DNA of 18,458 nucleotides from an uncultured beta proteobacterium (GTDB taxonomy: Bacteria; Pseudomonadota; Gammaproteobacteria; Burkholderiales; Burkholderiaceae), in assembly GCA_903938955.1 (NCBI GenBank), contig CAJAFJ010000141.1:1-18458 (forward strand), written 5' to 3'. Below the pieces are notes generated by a model, which saw only the letters and a list, made by a program, of their open reading frames with translations, did not search any database and was not told where the DNA came from. The translations under genes and the position numbers were made by a program. Shown in pieces: positions 6,967-15,975 of this stretch (its first letter is position 1; every line of letters starts with the position of its first letter).

Positions 6967-6982
6967 GTAAAGTTTCAGTAAA
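6967..6982 (+). promoter_or_regulatory. Tandem GTAAA direct repeat resembling a CpxR box
   Basis: GTAAA at 6967-6971 and again at 6978-6982, an 11-base period, lies just after the glgP stop and about 45 bases before the response regulator start. CpxR binds tandem GTAAA motifs with a 5-base gap; the gap here is 6. OmpR-family dimers generally bind direct repeats of 10 or 11 bases, so the spacing suits the neighbouring regulator. The sequence TTTCA-N5-TGAAA overlaps it. Autoregulation is inferred. Confidence 0.4.
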
Positions 6983-6990
6983 TGAAATCG

Positions 6991-9465
6991 TTACCCGCGC
7001 AACACGGACGGCGCCGAGTCGAGCGGCTGAACGCCCCAGATTTCGGTGGCGTATTCGAGGATCGTGCGGTCTGACGAAAAAGCCCCCATGCCTGCCACGT
7101 TCATGATGGCGCTGCGCGTCCAGGCCGCCGGCCGGCGGTACAGTTCGTCCACCCGATCCTGGCAGGCCACATAGTCGGCGTAATCGGCCAGCAACTGGTA
7201 ATGGTCCGACTCCAGCAAGCTGTTGACCACATTGCGGTAGCGCTCGGGTTCTTCGAGTGAAAACTCGCCTTCGGCCAGCCGGTCGATGGCGCACTTCAGG
7301 TCGAAATTATTTTCGTAATAGCCACGCGGTCGGTAGCCGTTGCCCCGCAACTCGTTCACCTTGTCGGTGCGGTTGCCGAAGATGAAGATGTTGTCCAGCC
7401 CCACGTTTTCGGCGATCTCGATGTTGGCGCCGTCCCAGGTGCCAATGGTGAGGGCACCGTTCAGGGCGAATTTCATGTTGCCGGTGCCCGATGCCTCGGT
7501 GCCTGCGGTAGAAATTTGCTCTGACAGGTTGGCGCCGGGGATGATGATCTCGGCCAGCGACACCCGGTAATTAGGGATGAACACCACCTTGAGCAGCGAG
7601 CTGACGCGTGGGTCGTTGTTGACGACCCGCGCCACATCGTTGATCAAGCGGATGATCAGCTTGGCCATGTAATAGGCCGAGGCGGCCTTGCCCGCGAAGA
7701 TGACGGTGCGCGGCACCCAGTTGGCGTGCGGGTTGGCCAGAATCTGGTGGTAGCGCGTGATGACGTGCAGCACGTTGAGCAGCTGGCGCTTGTACTCGTG
7801 CATGCGCTTGACCTGCACGTCGAACAGGCTGTGCGGGTCGATCACTACGCCCGGGCATTGCCGAGTAATCAAGTCGGCCAGGCGGCGCTTGTTTTGCTGC
7901 TTGGCAAGGCGAACCGCGTTTTGAAACTCGGGCTCATCGGCCAGTTCGCGCAGTTGCGCCAACTGGTCCAGATCACGCCGCCAGTCAGTACCGATGCGGC
8001 TGTCGATCAGCGTCGACAGCGGCCGGTTGGCCTGCGACAACCAGCGCCGCGGCGTGATGCCGTTGGTCTTATTGCAAAAGCGCTCGGGGTACATCCGGGC
8101 AAAATCCGAGAAGATGGTGTCCACCATCAGCTGGCTGTGCAGCGCCGAGACGCCATTGATCTTGTGGCTGGCCAGCACCGACAGATGCGCCATGCGCACG
8201 CGGCGCACGCCCCGCTCTTCAATCAGGGAAATACGGCGCAACAGCGCGTGGTCATCCGGGAAGCGGCCATGCACTTCGGCCAGAAAACGGGCGTTGATGT
8301 CATAAATCAGCCCCATGTGGCGCGGCAGCACGCGGCCCAGCAAGTCGACCTGCCAGGTTTCCAGCGCCTCTTCCATGAGCGTGTGGTTGGTGTACGAAAA
8401 AATGCGCGTGCACAGGGACCAGGCTTTTTCCCACTCGACCTGGTATTCGTCCAGCAGCAAGCGCATCAACTCGGGCACCGCCAGCGCCGGGTGCGTGTCG
8501 TTGAGGTGGATCGCCACCTTGTCGGCCAACTGGTCAAAGCCAGCGTGGTTTTTAAGATGGCGCCGCAAAATATCCTGCAAGGAGGCGCTGACAAAAAAGT
8601 ACTCCTGGCGCAGGCGCAACTCGTGGCCGTGCTCGGTGCGGTCGTCCGGGTACAGCACGCGCGAGACGTTTTCGGACTGGTTCTTGGCCTCGACGGCCTG
8701 GATGTAGTCACCGCGATTAAAGGCATCGAGGTTGACACCGCCGCTGGCCCGCGCCGACCAGAGCCGCATGGTGACCACGCTGCTCATCTGGTGGCCCGGC
8801 ACGCCGCTGTCATAGGCGGTGGCGATCACGTCTTGCGTGTCGACCCACAGCGGATGGCCATTTTGCGGTACCAGGCGGCCGCCGTAGCGAATCGTGTAAC
8901 TGAATTCGGGGCGCATAAACTCCCACGGATAGCCATTGACCAGCCAGTAGTCGGGTTCTTCCACTTGCTGCCCATGCTCGATGCGCTGGGCAAACATGCC
9001 GTATTCGTAGCGAATGCCATAACCCATGCCGGGCAGGCCGACGGTGGCCATCGAATCCAGAAAACAGGCCGCCAGCCGACCCAGGCCGCCGTTGCCCAAA
9101 CCGGCATCCGGCTCCAGGTCAATCAGGGCGTCAAAATCGGCCCCCAGCAAGGCGCAGGCCTGTTTGATGGGCTCGTAAATGTCAGTGGCCAGGATGGCAT
9201 TGGTCAGCGCGCGCCCGGTCAGAAACTCCATCGACAGGTAGTAAATCCGCTTGGCGTCCTGGTCTTCGGCCTGGGCCAGCGACTCGCGCCAACCGCCCAT
9301 GATGCGGTCACGCACGGCATGAAACACCGCAAACAGCCAGTCGCGCTGGGTGGCGGAGCGCAGGTCTTTGCCGACAGAGTAGACCAACCGGTTGGAGATG
9401 GAGAGGCGCAGGGCGTCTACGTCGTTGGCGGGCTTGTCAAATTCAAATACAGGTGCTTGAGGCAT
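6991..9465 (-). CDS. glgP: Glycogen/maltodextrin phosphorylase
   Basis: A GT35 phosphorylase of 824 residues, close to the usual bacterial length. It releases glucose-1-phosphate from the non-reducing ends of glycogen using pyridoxal phosphate. Visible signatures include YYLSMEFLTGRAL (about 75-87), GLGNGGLGRLAACFLDS, HLNDTHPAL, CNKTNGITPRRWL, VKRMHEYKRQLLN and the cofactor-binding EASGTGNMKFALNG with the PLP lysine at about K665. All regions run through without interruption. It is the last gene of the glycogen operon: its ATG is two bases after the glgA stop and no ribosome binding site is visible, so translation probably depends on coupling. GlgP and a maltodextrin-specific phosphorylase are hard to separate by sequence; the operon favours GlgP. 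Confidence 0.96.
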   Translation of the reverse strand: MPQAPVFEFDKPANDVDALRLSISNRLVYSVGKDLRSATQRDWLFAVFHAVRDRIMGGWRESLAQAEDQDAKRIYYLSMEFLTGRALTNAILATDIYEPIKQACALLGADFDALIDLEPDAGLGNGGLGRLAACFLDSMATVGLPGMGYGIRYEYGMFAQRIEHGQQVEEPDYWLVNGYPWEFMRPEFSYTIRYGGRLVPQNGHPLWVDTQDVIATAYDSGVPGHQMSSVVTMRLWSARASGGVNLDAFNRGDYIQAVEAKNQSENVSRVLYPDDRTEHGHELRLRQEYFFVSASLQDILRRHLKNHAGFDQLADKVAIHLNDTHPALAVPELMRLLLDEYQVEWEKAWSLCTRIFSYTNHTLMEEALETWQVDLLGRVLPRHMGLIYDINARFLAEVHGRFPDDHALLRRISLIEERGVRRVRMAHLSVLASHKINGVSALHSQLMVDTIFSDFARMYPERFCNKTNGITPRRWLSQANRPLSTLIDSRIGTDWRRDLDQLAQLRELADEPEFQNAVRLAKQQNKRRLADLITRQCPGVVIDPHSLFDVQVKRMHEYKRQLLNVLHVITRYHQILANPHANWVPRTVIFAGKAASAYYMAKLIIRLINDVARVVNNDPRVSSLLKVVFIPNYRVSLAEIIIPGANLSEQISTAGTEASGTGNMKFALNGALTIGTWDGANIEIAENVGLDNIFIFGNRTDKVNELRGNGYRPRGYYENNFDLKCAIDRLAEGEFSLEEPERYRNVVNSLLESDHYQLLADYADYVACQDRVDELYRRPAAWTRSAIMNVAGMGAFSSDRTILEYATEIWGVQPLDSAPSVLRG

Positions 9466-9467
9466 AA

Positions 9468-10979
9468 CTAGTTTTTACCGAAAAATGGCTGCGGGTGCAA
9501 GTTGGCATCGGGCCGCAGGGATTGGTACATGGCAATATGGTGCAGCGCGCTAGTGTGCCAGTCAAATCGCAAACCCATGCCCTGGCGCTGTACCGCACGC
9601 CAGTCGGCCGGGCGACGAAACAGGGCAAAGGCACGCCGCAGGGCGCGGGACAAGCCTTCGGCGCTCAGGTCGTCAAAGACAAAGCCGGTGGCGCTCTCGT
9701 CGTCGAGGTTTTCCAGCGAACAGTCGACCACGGTGTCGGCCAGCCCGCCAACGCGGCGCACCAGCGGCAAGGTGCCGTAGCGCAAACCATAAAGTTGGGT
9801 CAAACCGCAGGGCTCGAAGGTGGAAGGAACCATGATCACGTCCGAGCCCGCGACCACCATGTGGGCGGTGGCTTCGTCGTAGCCAATCTGCACGCCCACC
9901 TGGCCCGGATAGTGGATAGCGGCATCGACAAACGCCTGCTCCAGCGCCGCATCGCCCTGGCCGAACAGCGCCACCTGGCCGCCTCGCTGCACCAGCTCGT
10001 CCAGCACCTGGGGCAATAAATGCAGGCCTTTTTGCGCCGTCAGGCGGCTCACAATGCCAAAGACCAAGGCGTCGTCACGCGGCTCCAGCCCGAAGCTGGT
10101 TTGCAAGGTGCGCTTGACGACGGCCTTGCCAGCCAGCGTATCGCGGTCATACGTCTGGGGCAGCAAGGCATCGTGGGCCGGGCTCCACACTTGGTAATCA
10201 ACGCCATTGAGAATGCCCGACAGCGCCTGGCCGCGCGCGCGCAACAGGCCATCCAGCCCGCAACCCTGCGCCTCGGCGCGGATTTCTCGCGCATAGGTGG
10301 GGCTGACGGTGGTGATGCGGTCGGCGTACTGAACGCCGGCTTTCATGAACGAGACCTGGTCAAAAAACTCCACGCCCTGCACGTTAAAACTGCCGGCCGG
10401 CAAGCCCAACTGCGCCAACACCTGCTTGTGGAACAAGCCCTGGTACGCCAGGTTGTGGATGGTGAAGACCGTCGCCGGGGTGGCGTGACCGGCGGTGGCA
10501 AACGCCCGCACGTAAGCCGGTGTCAGACCGGTATGCCAGTCGTGGCAGTGAATGACATCGGGCACCCAGTCCGGGTCAAGGCCCTGCCCGAGCGACGCGG
10601 CGGCCCAGCCGAGCGCGGCAAAGCGCTGCGCGTTGTCGGGCCATTCCTTGCCGTCCGGGCCGAGGTAGGGGTTGCCGGCCCGCTCGAACAAGGCGGACTG
10701 CAGCAAGTAGGCGGGCAAGTCAAGGCCCGGAAAACGGGCGCTATCCAGGTGGGCCGCAGGCAGCTCAGGGGCCATGCCCCACGGCGTTGCACTATGGGGC
10801 AAGTCGGCGACGGCCTGCAGGTGCGTGGCGGCCCGGGCGAGGGCGGGGAACGCGGGCATCAGCAGGCGCACATCGCAGCCCAGAGCGGCCAATGCCGGCG
10901 GCAAGCCGGCGCTGACGTCTGCCAAGCCCCCGGTTTTGAGAAACGGAAAAAGTTCGGTGCAGACGTACAGAACCTTCAC
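9468..10979 (-). CDS. glgA: Glycogen synthase (ADP-glucose-dependent, GT5)
   Basis: A 503-residue GT5 synthase that adds glucose from ADP-glucose to growing alpha-1,4 chains. It has the N-terminal KTGGLADV motif (K15), HCHDWHT (144-150), R312/K317 in SRLTAQKG, and the C-terminal [12 protein letters not shown] with E389, the residue conserved as a key active-site acid in GlgA. The start is GTG at 10979, which overlaps the glgC stop in a GTGA. The end of glgC provides a good purine-rich ribosome binding site (GGGAGGGGGCGAA) before it. The length is slightly above that of E. coli GlgA. It is followed two bases later by glgP. Confidence 0.96.
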   Translation of the reverse strand: MKVLYVCTELFPFLKTGGLADVSAGLPPALAALGCDVRLLMPAFPALARAATHLQAVADLPHSATPWGMAPELPAAHLDSARFPGLDLPAYLLQSALFERAGNPYLGPDGKEWPDNAQRFAALGWAAASLGQGLDPDWVPDVIHCHDWHTGLTPAYVRAFATAGHATPATVFTIHNLAYQGLFHKQVLAQLGLPAGSFNVQGVEFFDQVSFMKAGVQYADRITTVSPTYAREIRAEAQGCGLDGLLRARGQALSGILNGVDYQVWSPAHDALLPQTYDRDTLAGKAVVKRTLQTSFGLEPRDDALVFGIVSRLTAQKGLHLLPQVLDELVQRGGQVALFGQGDAALEQAFVDAAIHYPGQVGVQIGYDEATAHMVVAGSDVIMVPSTFEPCGLTQLYGLRYGTLPLVRRVGGLADTVVDCSLENLDDESATGFVFDDLSAEGLSRALRRAFALFRRPADWRAVQRQGMGLRFDWHTSALHHIAMYQSLRPDANLHPQPFFGKN

Positions 10980-12247
10980 TTCGCCCCCTCCCCCAAGGCG
11001 GCGATCATGGCGCTGGTGACCAGTACCACCCCACCCGGGCTGCGGTGAAAGCGCCGCTCATCGTCTTCGACGTCATAGCCGATCGTCATGCCCGGGGGAA
11101 TGCGGCAGCCCTCGTCGATCACCACCTTGCGCAAGCGGCAATGGCGCCCGACATCGGCATTGGGCAACACCACGCAAGATTCGACGCTGCAGTAGGAGTG
11201 GAGATGAACGCCGGTGAACAGCACCGAGCGCCGCACCAGGGCGCCCGACACAATGCAGCCGCCCGACACCATCGAGTCCACTGCCATGCCACGGCGGCCG
11301 TCGTCATCAAAGACAAATTTGGCCGGGGGCGAGGTCGGCTGGTAGGTCCAGATCGGCCAGTCCTTGTCGTACAGATCGAGTTCGGGGATGGTCGCCGTCA
11401 GATCGATGTTGCTGGCCCAGTAGGCATCCACGGTGCCGACATCGCGCCAGTAAGACGGCGCAGCGGAGTCGCGTTGCACGCAGGACAGGTCAAACGAATG
11501 CGCCACCGCCTCGCCGCGCGCCACCATGGCCGGGATCAGGTCCTTGCCAAAGTCGTGGCTGGAATTCGGGTCTTTGAGGTCGGCCTCCAGCGCCGCAAAC
11601 AAATACTCGGCGTTGAACACGTAGACGCCCATGCTGGCCAGCGCCTTGTCCGGCTGGTCCACCATGGCTTGGGGCTGGGCCGGTTTTTCGTCAAACTGGG
11701 TGATGCGCTGCGTGGCATCGACCGTCATCACGCCAAAGGCGGTGGCTTCGGCCAGCGGCACCTCAATGCAGGCCACGGTACACTGCCCGCCTTTCTCCAC
11801 ATGGTCTTCGATCAGGCTGGCGTAGTTCATCTTGTAAACGTGGTCGCCGGCCAGAATCAGGATGTATTTGGGGTCGTGTTCGCGCAAGATGTCGAGGTTT
11901 TGAAACACCGCATCGGCCGTGCCCCGGTACCAGGAGGCCTCATCCACGCGCTGCTGCGCCGGCAGCAAATCGATGAACTCATTGACCTCGTTGCGCAGAA
12001 ACGACCAGCCGTGTTGCAAATGCCGCAGCAGGCTGTGCGACTTGTATTGCGTCAGCACGCCAATGCGGTGAACCCCGGAGTTAACGCAGTTGGACAGCAC
12101 AAAATCGATGATGCGAAACTTGCCGCCAAAGTGCACCGCCGGTTTGGCGCAGTTTTCCGTCAGGGCGTGCAGCCGTGAACCGCGGCCACCCGCCAAAACG
12201 AGGGCGATGGTGCGGCGAACCGGGCGATGATGAGTCGTGCTTCTCAT
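10976..12247 (-). CDS. glgC: Glucose-1-phosphate adenylyltransferase (ADP-glucose pyrophosphorylase)
   Basis: A 423-residue enzyme making ADP-glucose from ATP and glucose-1-phosphate, the committed and usually allosterically controlled step. Motifs: nucleotide-binding [11 protein letters not shown] (about 16-26), K35 in [16 protein letters not shown] (the region of the activator-binding lysine in E. coli), [12 protein letters not shown] (106-117), AGDHVYKM with D135, and the sugar-phosphate lysine K188 in FDEKP. The C-terminal beta-helix domain is complete. It has the best ribosome binding site in the operon, GGAGG seven bases upstream of ATG 12247. It is separated from malQ by 30 bases, a possible point for extra translation or an internal promoter. 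Confidence 0.97.
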   Translation of the reverse strand: MRSTTHHRPVRRTIALVLAGGRGSRLHALTENCAKPAVHFGGKFRIIDFVLSNCVNSGVHRIGVLTQYKSHSLLRHLQHGWSFLRNEVNEFIDLLPAQQRVDEASWYRGTADAVFQNLDILREHDPKYILILAGDHVYKMNYASLIEDHVEKGGQCTVACIEVPLAEATAFGVMTVDATQRITQFDEKPAQPQAMVDQPDKALASMGVYVFNAEYLFAALEADLKDPNSSHDFGKDLIPAMVARGEAVAHSFDLSCVQRDSAAPSYWRDVGTVDAYWASNIDLTATIPELDLYDKDWPIWTYQPTSPPAKFVFDDDGRRGMAVDSMVSGGCIVSGALVRRSVLFTGVHLHSYCSVESCVVLPNADVGRHCRLRKVVIDEGCRIPPGMTIGYDVEDDERRFHRSPGGVVLVTSAMIAALGEGAK

Positions 12248-12277
12248 GAGAATCCTCCAATGTGTATGGGTTCAAAA

Positions 12278-13807
12278 TCAGGTTATCACAGGCCGATTGC
12301 GGCCATGGGCGCGGGTCAGATCGGCCAGGCGCCGGGCTTGCGTGCCTACTTGATGCCACTCAAACCGCCATTGCCAGCAGCCTTCTGCCAGACCCGGCGT
12401 GTTCATGCGATGCGCACCGTCAAGACCCAACACGTCCTGCATCGGAAAAATCGCGGTGCGGGCGATCGACTGGGAGAGCGATTGCAGCATGGCCCAATGA
12501 ATCTCGGTGTCCACCAGCGGCCCGAGGTAGGCGCGGGCCGAGGCCCGTTCTTTCTCGCTGGCAGTGAGCCACCAGCCCTGCGACGTGTCGTTGTCATGCG
12601 TGCCGCTGTAGGCCACGGTTTGCGCGTCAAAGTTGTGCGGCAGGTAGGGGTTGTCGGCCGTGTCGCCAAAGGCGAACTGCATCACCCGCATGCCGGGAAA
12701 GCCGCAGGCTGCGCGCAGTTGCGTCACCTCCGGCGTGATGATGCCCAGGTCTTCGGCAATGATCGGCAGCGGGCCGCTCTGGTGCGCGTCCTGGACCGAG
12801 AGAAGCGCATCAAACAAGGCCTGGCCCGGACCGGGCCGCCACACGCCGGCCACCGCCGTGGGCTCGCTGGCGGGAATCTCCCAGTGCGACTCAAAGGCCC
12901 GGAAATGATCCAGCCGCACCACATCCACCAGGTTCAGCAAGTGGCTCAAGCGGGACTTCCACCAACTGAAGCCGTCCGCCTGCATCACGTCCCAGCGGTA
13001 CAAGGGGTTGCCCCAGCGCTGGCCGGTTTCGCTGAAGTAATCAGGCGGCACCCCGGCCACCACGGTCGGCTCGCCCTGCGCGTCGAGCTGAAACTGGTCG
13101 GCATTGAGCCACACGTCGGCACTGTGGTGTGCGACAAAAATTGGCGCATCGCCCACCATGTAAACGCCCCGGGCGTGCGCGTACTCGCGCAAGCGCTGCC
13201 ACTGCACCATGAAGCGCCACTGGATAAAGCTGAAGAAACCCAGGTCATCCACGCACTCGCCGGCGGCCTGCGCCAGTGCCACCGGTTCGGCTTGTGCCAG
13301 CGCGCCGGGCCACTGGGTCCAGGGCTTGCCGTGGCGCAACTCCAGCGCCATGAACAGCGCGTAGGCCTCCAGCCAGTGAGCCTCTTCGGCACGAAAACTT
13401 TCAAACTCGGCCCAGTCGGCGGTCTGGGTCTTGAGCAAAAATCCCTGCCACGCCTCGCGCAAACGCGCCATGCGGTAGGGCGCCACACGGCCAAAGTCGC
13501 AGCGGTGCGCCTCAAAAGCCTCATCGGACTGGGGGGTCAGCCAGCCGCAACGCACCAGGTCATTGAGGTCGACCAGCAAGGGGTTGCCCGCGAAGGTCGA
13601 CGCGCTGTGGTAGGGCGAGTCGCCCGGCCCGACCGGCGAGAGCGGCAAGATTTGCCACAACCGCTGCCCGGCGGACACCAGCCAATCGACAAAATGGTAG
13701 GCGTCGGCACCGAGATCGCCCGAGCCGTGGGTGCCGGGCAAGGAGGTGATGTGCAGCAAGACGCCACTGTTGCGTTGCGAGAGGAGCGAAGGGTTCACCA
13801 AGGTCAT
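12278..13807 (-). CDS. malQ: 4-alpha-glucanotransferase (amylomaltase/disproportionating enzyme, GH77)
   Basis: A 509-residue GH77 enzyme of the short plant DPE1/Thermus type rather than the roughly 690-residue enterobacterial MalQ. It transfers glucan segments between malto-oligosaccharides, turning the short products of debranching into longer chains plus glucose. Motifs: SGVLLHITSLPG (14-25), SPYHSASTFAGNPLLVDL, nucleophile D300 (VRLDHFRAFESHWEIP), acid/base E352 (IIAEDLGIITPEV) and D405 (SGTHDNDTSQGW). The open frame extends 477 bases further upstream, but that part overlaps glgX and looks nothing like the family. The true start is ATG 13807 (MTLVNPSLLSQRNSG), 14 bases after the glgX stop. 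No strong ribosome binding site; coupling to glgX is likely. Confidence 0.95.
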   Translation of the reverse strand: MTLVNPSLLSQRNSGVLLHITSLPGTHGSGDLGADAYHFVDWLVSAGQRLWQILPLSPVGPGDSPYHSASTFAGNPLLVDLNDLVRCGWLTPQSDEAFEAHRCDFGRVAPYRMARLREAWQGFLLKTQTADWAEFESFRAEEAHWLEAYALFMALELRHGKPWTQWPGALAQAEPVALAQAAGECVDDLGFFSFIQWRFMVQWQRLREYAHARGVYMVGDAPIFVAHHSADVWLNADQFQLDAQGEPTVVAGVPPDYFSETGQRWGNPLYRWDVMQADGFSWWKSRLSHLLNLVDVVRLDHFRAFESHWEIPASEPTAVAGVWRPGPGQALFDALLSVQDAHQSGPLPIIAEDLGIITPEVTQLRAACGFPGMRVMQFAFGDTADNPYLPHNFDAQTVAYSGTHDNDTSQGWWLTASEKERASARAYLGPLVDTEIHWAMLQSLSQSIARTAIFPMQDVLGLDGAHRMNTPGLAEGCWQWRFEWHQVGTQARRLADLTRAHGRNRPVIT

Positions 13808-13821
13808 TAGTTTTGCAGCTT

Positions 13822-15975
13822 TCAGGTTGAAACCAGTGTATTCAGGGGTTGGACCAGTCCGACGATGGAACGGGGTGGCAGCGCGAGGTGGTCGGCACAG
13901 ACGGTGGCCGCACCCCATTGGCTTTGCGGCAAGACCAGCGCGGCAGCGCTGTCGAGCACCTGCCGCCACAGCCCGGTGGGCAAGGTGAAAGTGATGGTGT
14001 CCGCCGACGGATGAAAGATCAGCAACCAACGCTCGGTCGGTGCCGTGCCCGCGTCGGCCACCTCGATCAGGCAGGCAAAACTGCGGCCCTGCGGGTCTTC
14101 CCACTCGGCGGTGGTCAAGGGCTCGCCGCTCGGGCTGCGCCACGCAATGCCCCGGGCCGTGAACCAGCGCGCATGGCGCAAGGCGGCATGCGCCTGGCGC
14201 AGGTGAATCAGGCCGGCCACAAAGTCGGTCAGCGCGGCATCGGCATCGGGCCAGTCCAGCCACGAGGTCTCGTTGTCTTGGCAATAGGCGTTGTTGTTGC
14301 CCTGCTGCGAGTGGCCCAGTTCATCACCGGCCAGCAATTGGGGAATGCCTTGCGAGCAAAACAAGGTGGTGAGCAAGGCGCGGCGCCATTGCCCGCGAAT
14401 CGCCTGCACGCTCGCCAGCGGCGTGGGGCCTTCGACCCCGGCGTTGGCGCTGAGGTTGTGGTTGTGGCCATCGCGGTTGTCTTCGCCGTTGGCGGTGTTG
14501 TGCTTCTGCTGGTACGAGGTCAGGTCGGCCAGCGTCATGCCGTCGTGGGCGGTGACCAGGTTGACGCTGGCCAGCGGGCTGCCGCCGTCCCGGCCCATCA
14601 AGTCGCTGGAACCGGTGAGGCGCCGGGCGAATTCGCCGCGCGTGCAGTCAAACCCGAGCCAAAAGGCCCGACTGGTGTCGCGAAAACGGTCGTTCCACTC
14701 GGGCCAGCGCTCAGGAAATTGCCCCAGCTGGTAGCCGTTGGGGCCGACATCCCAAGGCTCGGCAATGAGCTTGACGCCCGCCAGCACCGGGTCTTGCCCG
14801 ATGGCGGCCAGCAGTGCCGACATCGGATGAAAATGGTGGCCCAGCTGCGGGTCTCGCGCCAGCGAGGTGGCGAGGTCAAAACGGAAGCCGTCCACCCCAA
14901 ACGCCTGCACCCACCAGCGTAGGCTGTCCATCACCAGTTGCACGCCACAGGGCTGCGACAGGTTCAGGCTGTTGCCGCAGCCGCTGAAGTTGCGGTACTG
15001 CCCGGCATCGTCCAGCGTGTACCAGCTGGCGTTGTCCAGCCCGCGCCAGCTCAAGGTGGGGCCAAAGGTGTCGCTCTCGGCGCTGTGGTTGAAGACCACA
15101 TCCAGCACCACTTCAAGCCCGTGCTGGTGCAATTGCTCCACCATGTACCGGAACTCGGTGCGCACATCTGGAAACTGGCCACTGGCGTAGCGCGGCTCGG
15201 GGATGAAGTAGCCCAGCGTGTTGTAGCCCCAGTAATTGGTCAAGCCTTTTTTGAGCAGGTGCGCCTCGGTGATGGACTGCTGCACCGGCAGCAGGCACAG
15301 CGTGGTGATGCCCAGGCGCTGGTAATGCGCCAACAGCGGGGCGCTGACCAGCCCGGCGTAACTGCCGCGCCGCGCCTCGGGCACGGTCGGGTGGCGCTGC
15401 GTCAGGCCTTTGACGTGCGCCTCGTACAGCACCGTGCGGGCCAGTGGCACGTGCGGGCCGGGCGTCAGGGCGGCGCCCGCGAGCAGTTCGGCGTGCCCAT
15501 CCACCACTTGGGATTTGGGCATGCGGGCGGCGTTGTCTTGCGGGTCCGGTTCGGCGTCCAGCATCGCCACATGGACATCGACCGGGCCGAGGTAATCGCG
15601 CTCCAGCGACAACAGCCGGGTGTCACCGACCAGGGCGCGGGCAAACGGGTCGATCAACAAGCGGGCTGGGTTAAAGCGCTGTCCGCGCGCCGACTGATAG
15701 GGCCCATGTGCGCGCAGACCGTAAAGTTGCCCGGCGCGCAGGCCCGGCACAAACCCGTGCCAGACGCTGTGGGTGCATTGCGGCAACGCAAAACGCGCCA
15801 CTTCTTCAACACCCTGCGCGTCATACAGACACACGTCAATGCGCTCGGCGTGGCGCGAATACACCGCGAAATTCACCCCGTCCTGCCCCTGCAGCGTGAG
15901 GCAACTGGCCCCCATGGGAAAAGCCTGTCCCGGCTGACAGGGCCCAAGCGGCGGATGGGGCGCGGCAGGCGTCAT
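13822..15975 (-). CDS. glgX: Glycogen debranching enzyme (isoamylase-type, GH13)
   Basis: A 717-residue GH13 debranching enzyme that hydrolyses alpha-1,6 links of phosphorylase-limit glycogen, releasing short malto-oligosaccharides. An N-terminal CBM48-like domain (about 20-125, LRAHGPY) precedes the barrel. The barrel has DVVFNHSAE (292-300), catalytic D367 (GFRFDLATS), E406 (KLIAEPWDVGPNGYQLGQFP) and D478 (VTAHDGMTL). The GlgX-typical NGEDNRDGHNHN follows. The frame continues upstream to a GTG at 15999, but ATG 15975 overlaps the glgB stop in an ATGA and is the natural coupled start. TreX-like isoamylases are close relatives; the operon supports GlgX. The length exceeds E. coli GlgX (about 657). 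Confidence 0.95.
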   Translation of the reverse strand: MTPAAPHPPLGPCQPGQAFPMGASCLTLQGQDGVNFAVYSRHAERIDVCLYDAQGVEEVARFALPQCTHSVWHGFVPGLRAGQLYGLRAHGPYQSARGQRFNPARLLIDPFARALVGDTRLLSLERDYLGPVDVHVAMLDAEPDPQDNAARMPKSQVVDGHAELLAGAALTPGPHVPLARTVLYEAHVKGLTQRHPTVPEARRGSYAGLVSAPLLAHYQRLGITTLCLLPVQQSITEAHLLKKGLTNYWGYNTLGYFIPEPRYASGQFPDVRTEFRYMVEQLHQHGLEVVLDVVFNHSAESDTFGPTLSWRGLDNASWYTLDDAGQYRNFSGCGNSLNLSQPCGVQLVMDSLRWWVQAFGVDGFRFDLATSLARDPQLGHHFHPMSALLAAIGQDPVLAGVKLIAEPWDVGPNGYQLGQFPERWPEWNDRFRDTSRAFWLGFDCTRGEFARRLTGSSDLMGRDGGSPLASVNLVTAHDGMTLADLTSYQQKHNTANGEDNRDGHNHNLSANAGVEGPTPLASVQAIRGQWRRALLTTLFCSQGIPQLLAGDELGHSQQGNNNAYCQDNETSWLDWPDADAALTDFVAGLIHLRQAHAALRHARWFTARGIAWRSPSGEPLTTAEWEDPQGRSFACLIEVADAGTAPTERWLLIFHPSADTITFTLPTGLWRQVLDSAAALVLPQSQWGAATVCADHLALPPRSIVGLVQPLNTLVST

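Noticed and set aside
7726..9471. Long plus-strand open frame (581 codons) opposite glgP
   Set aside because: It is antisense to a complete phosphorylase, its composition (His, Gln, Val and Arg rich) is that of a GC-rich shadow frame, and no domain is recognisable.
13808..14284. Upstream extension of the malQ reading frame by 159 codons
   Set aside because: It overlaps the 3' part of glgX in another frame, is Arg/Ala/Gly-rich with no resemblance to GH77, and the family's N-terminal motif begins right after ATG 13807.
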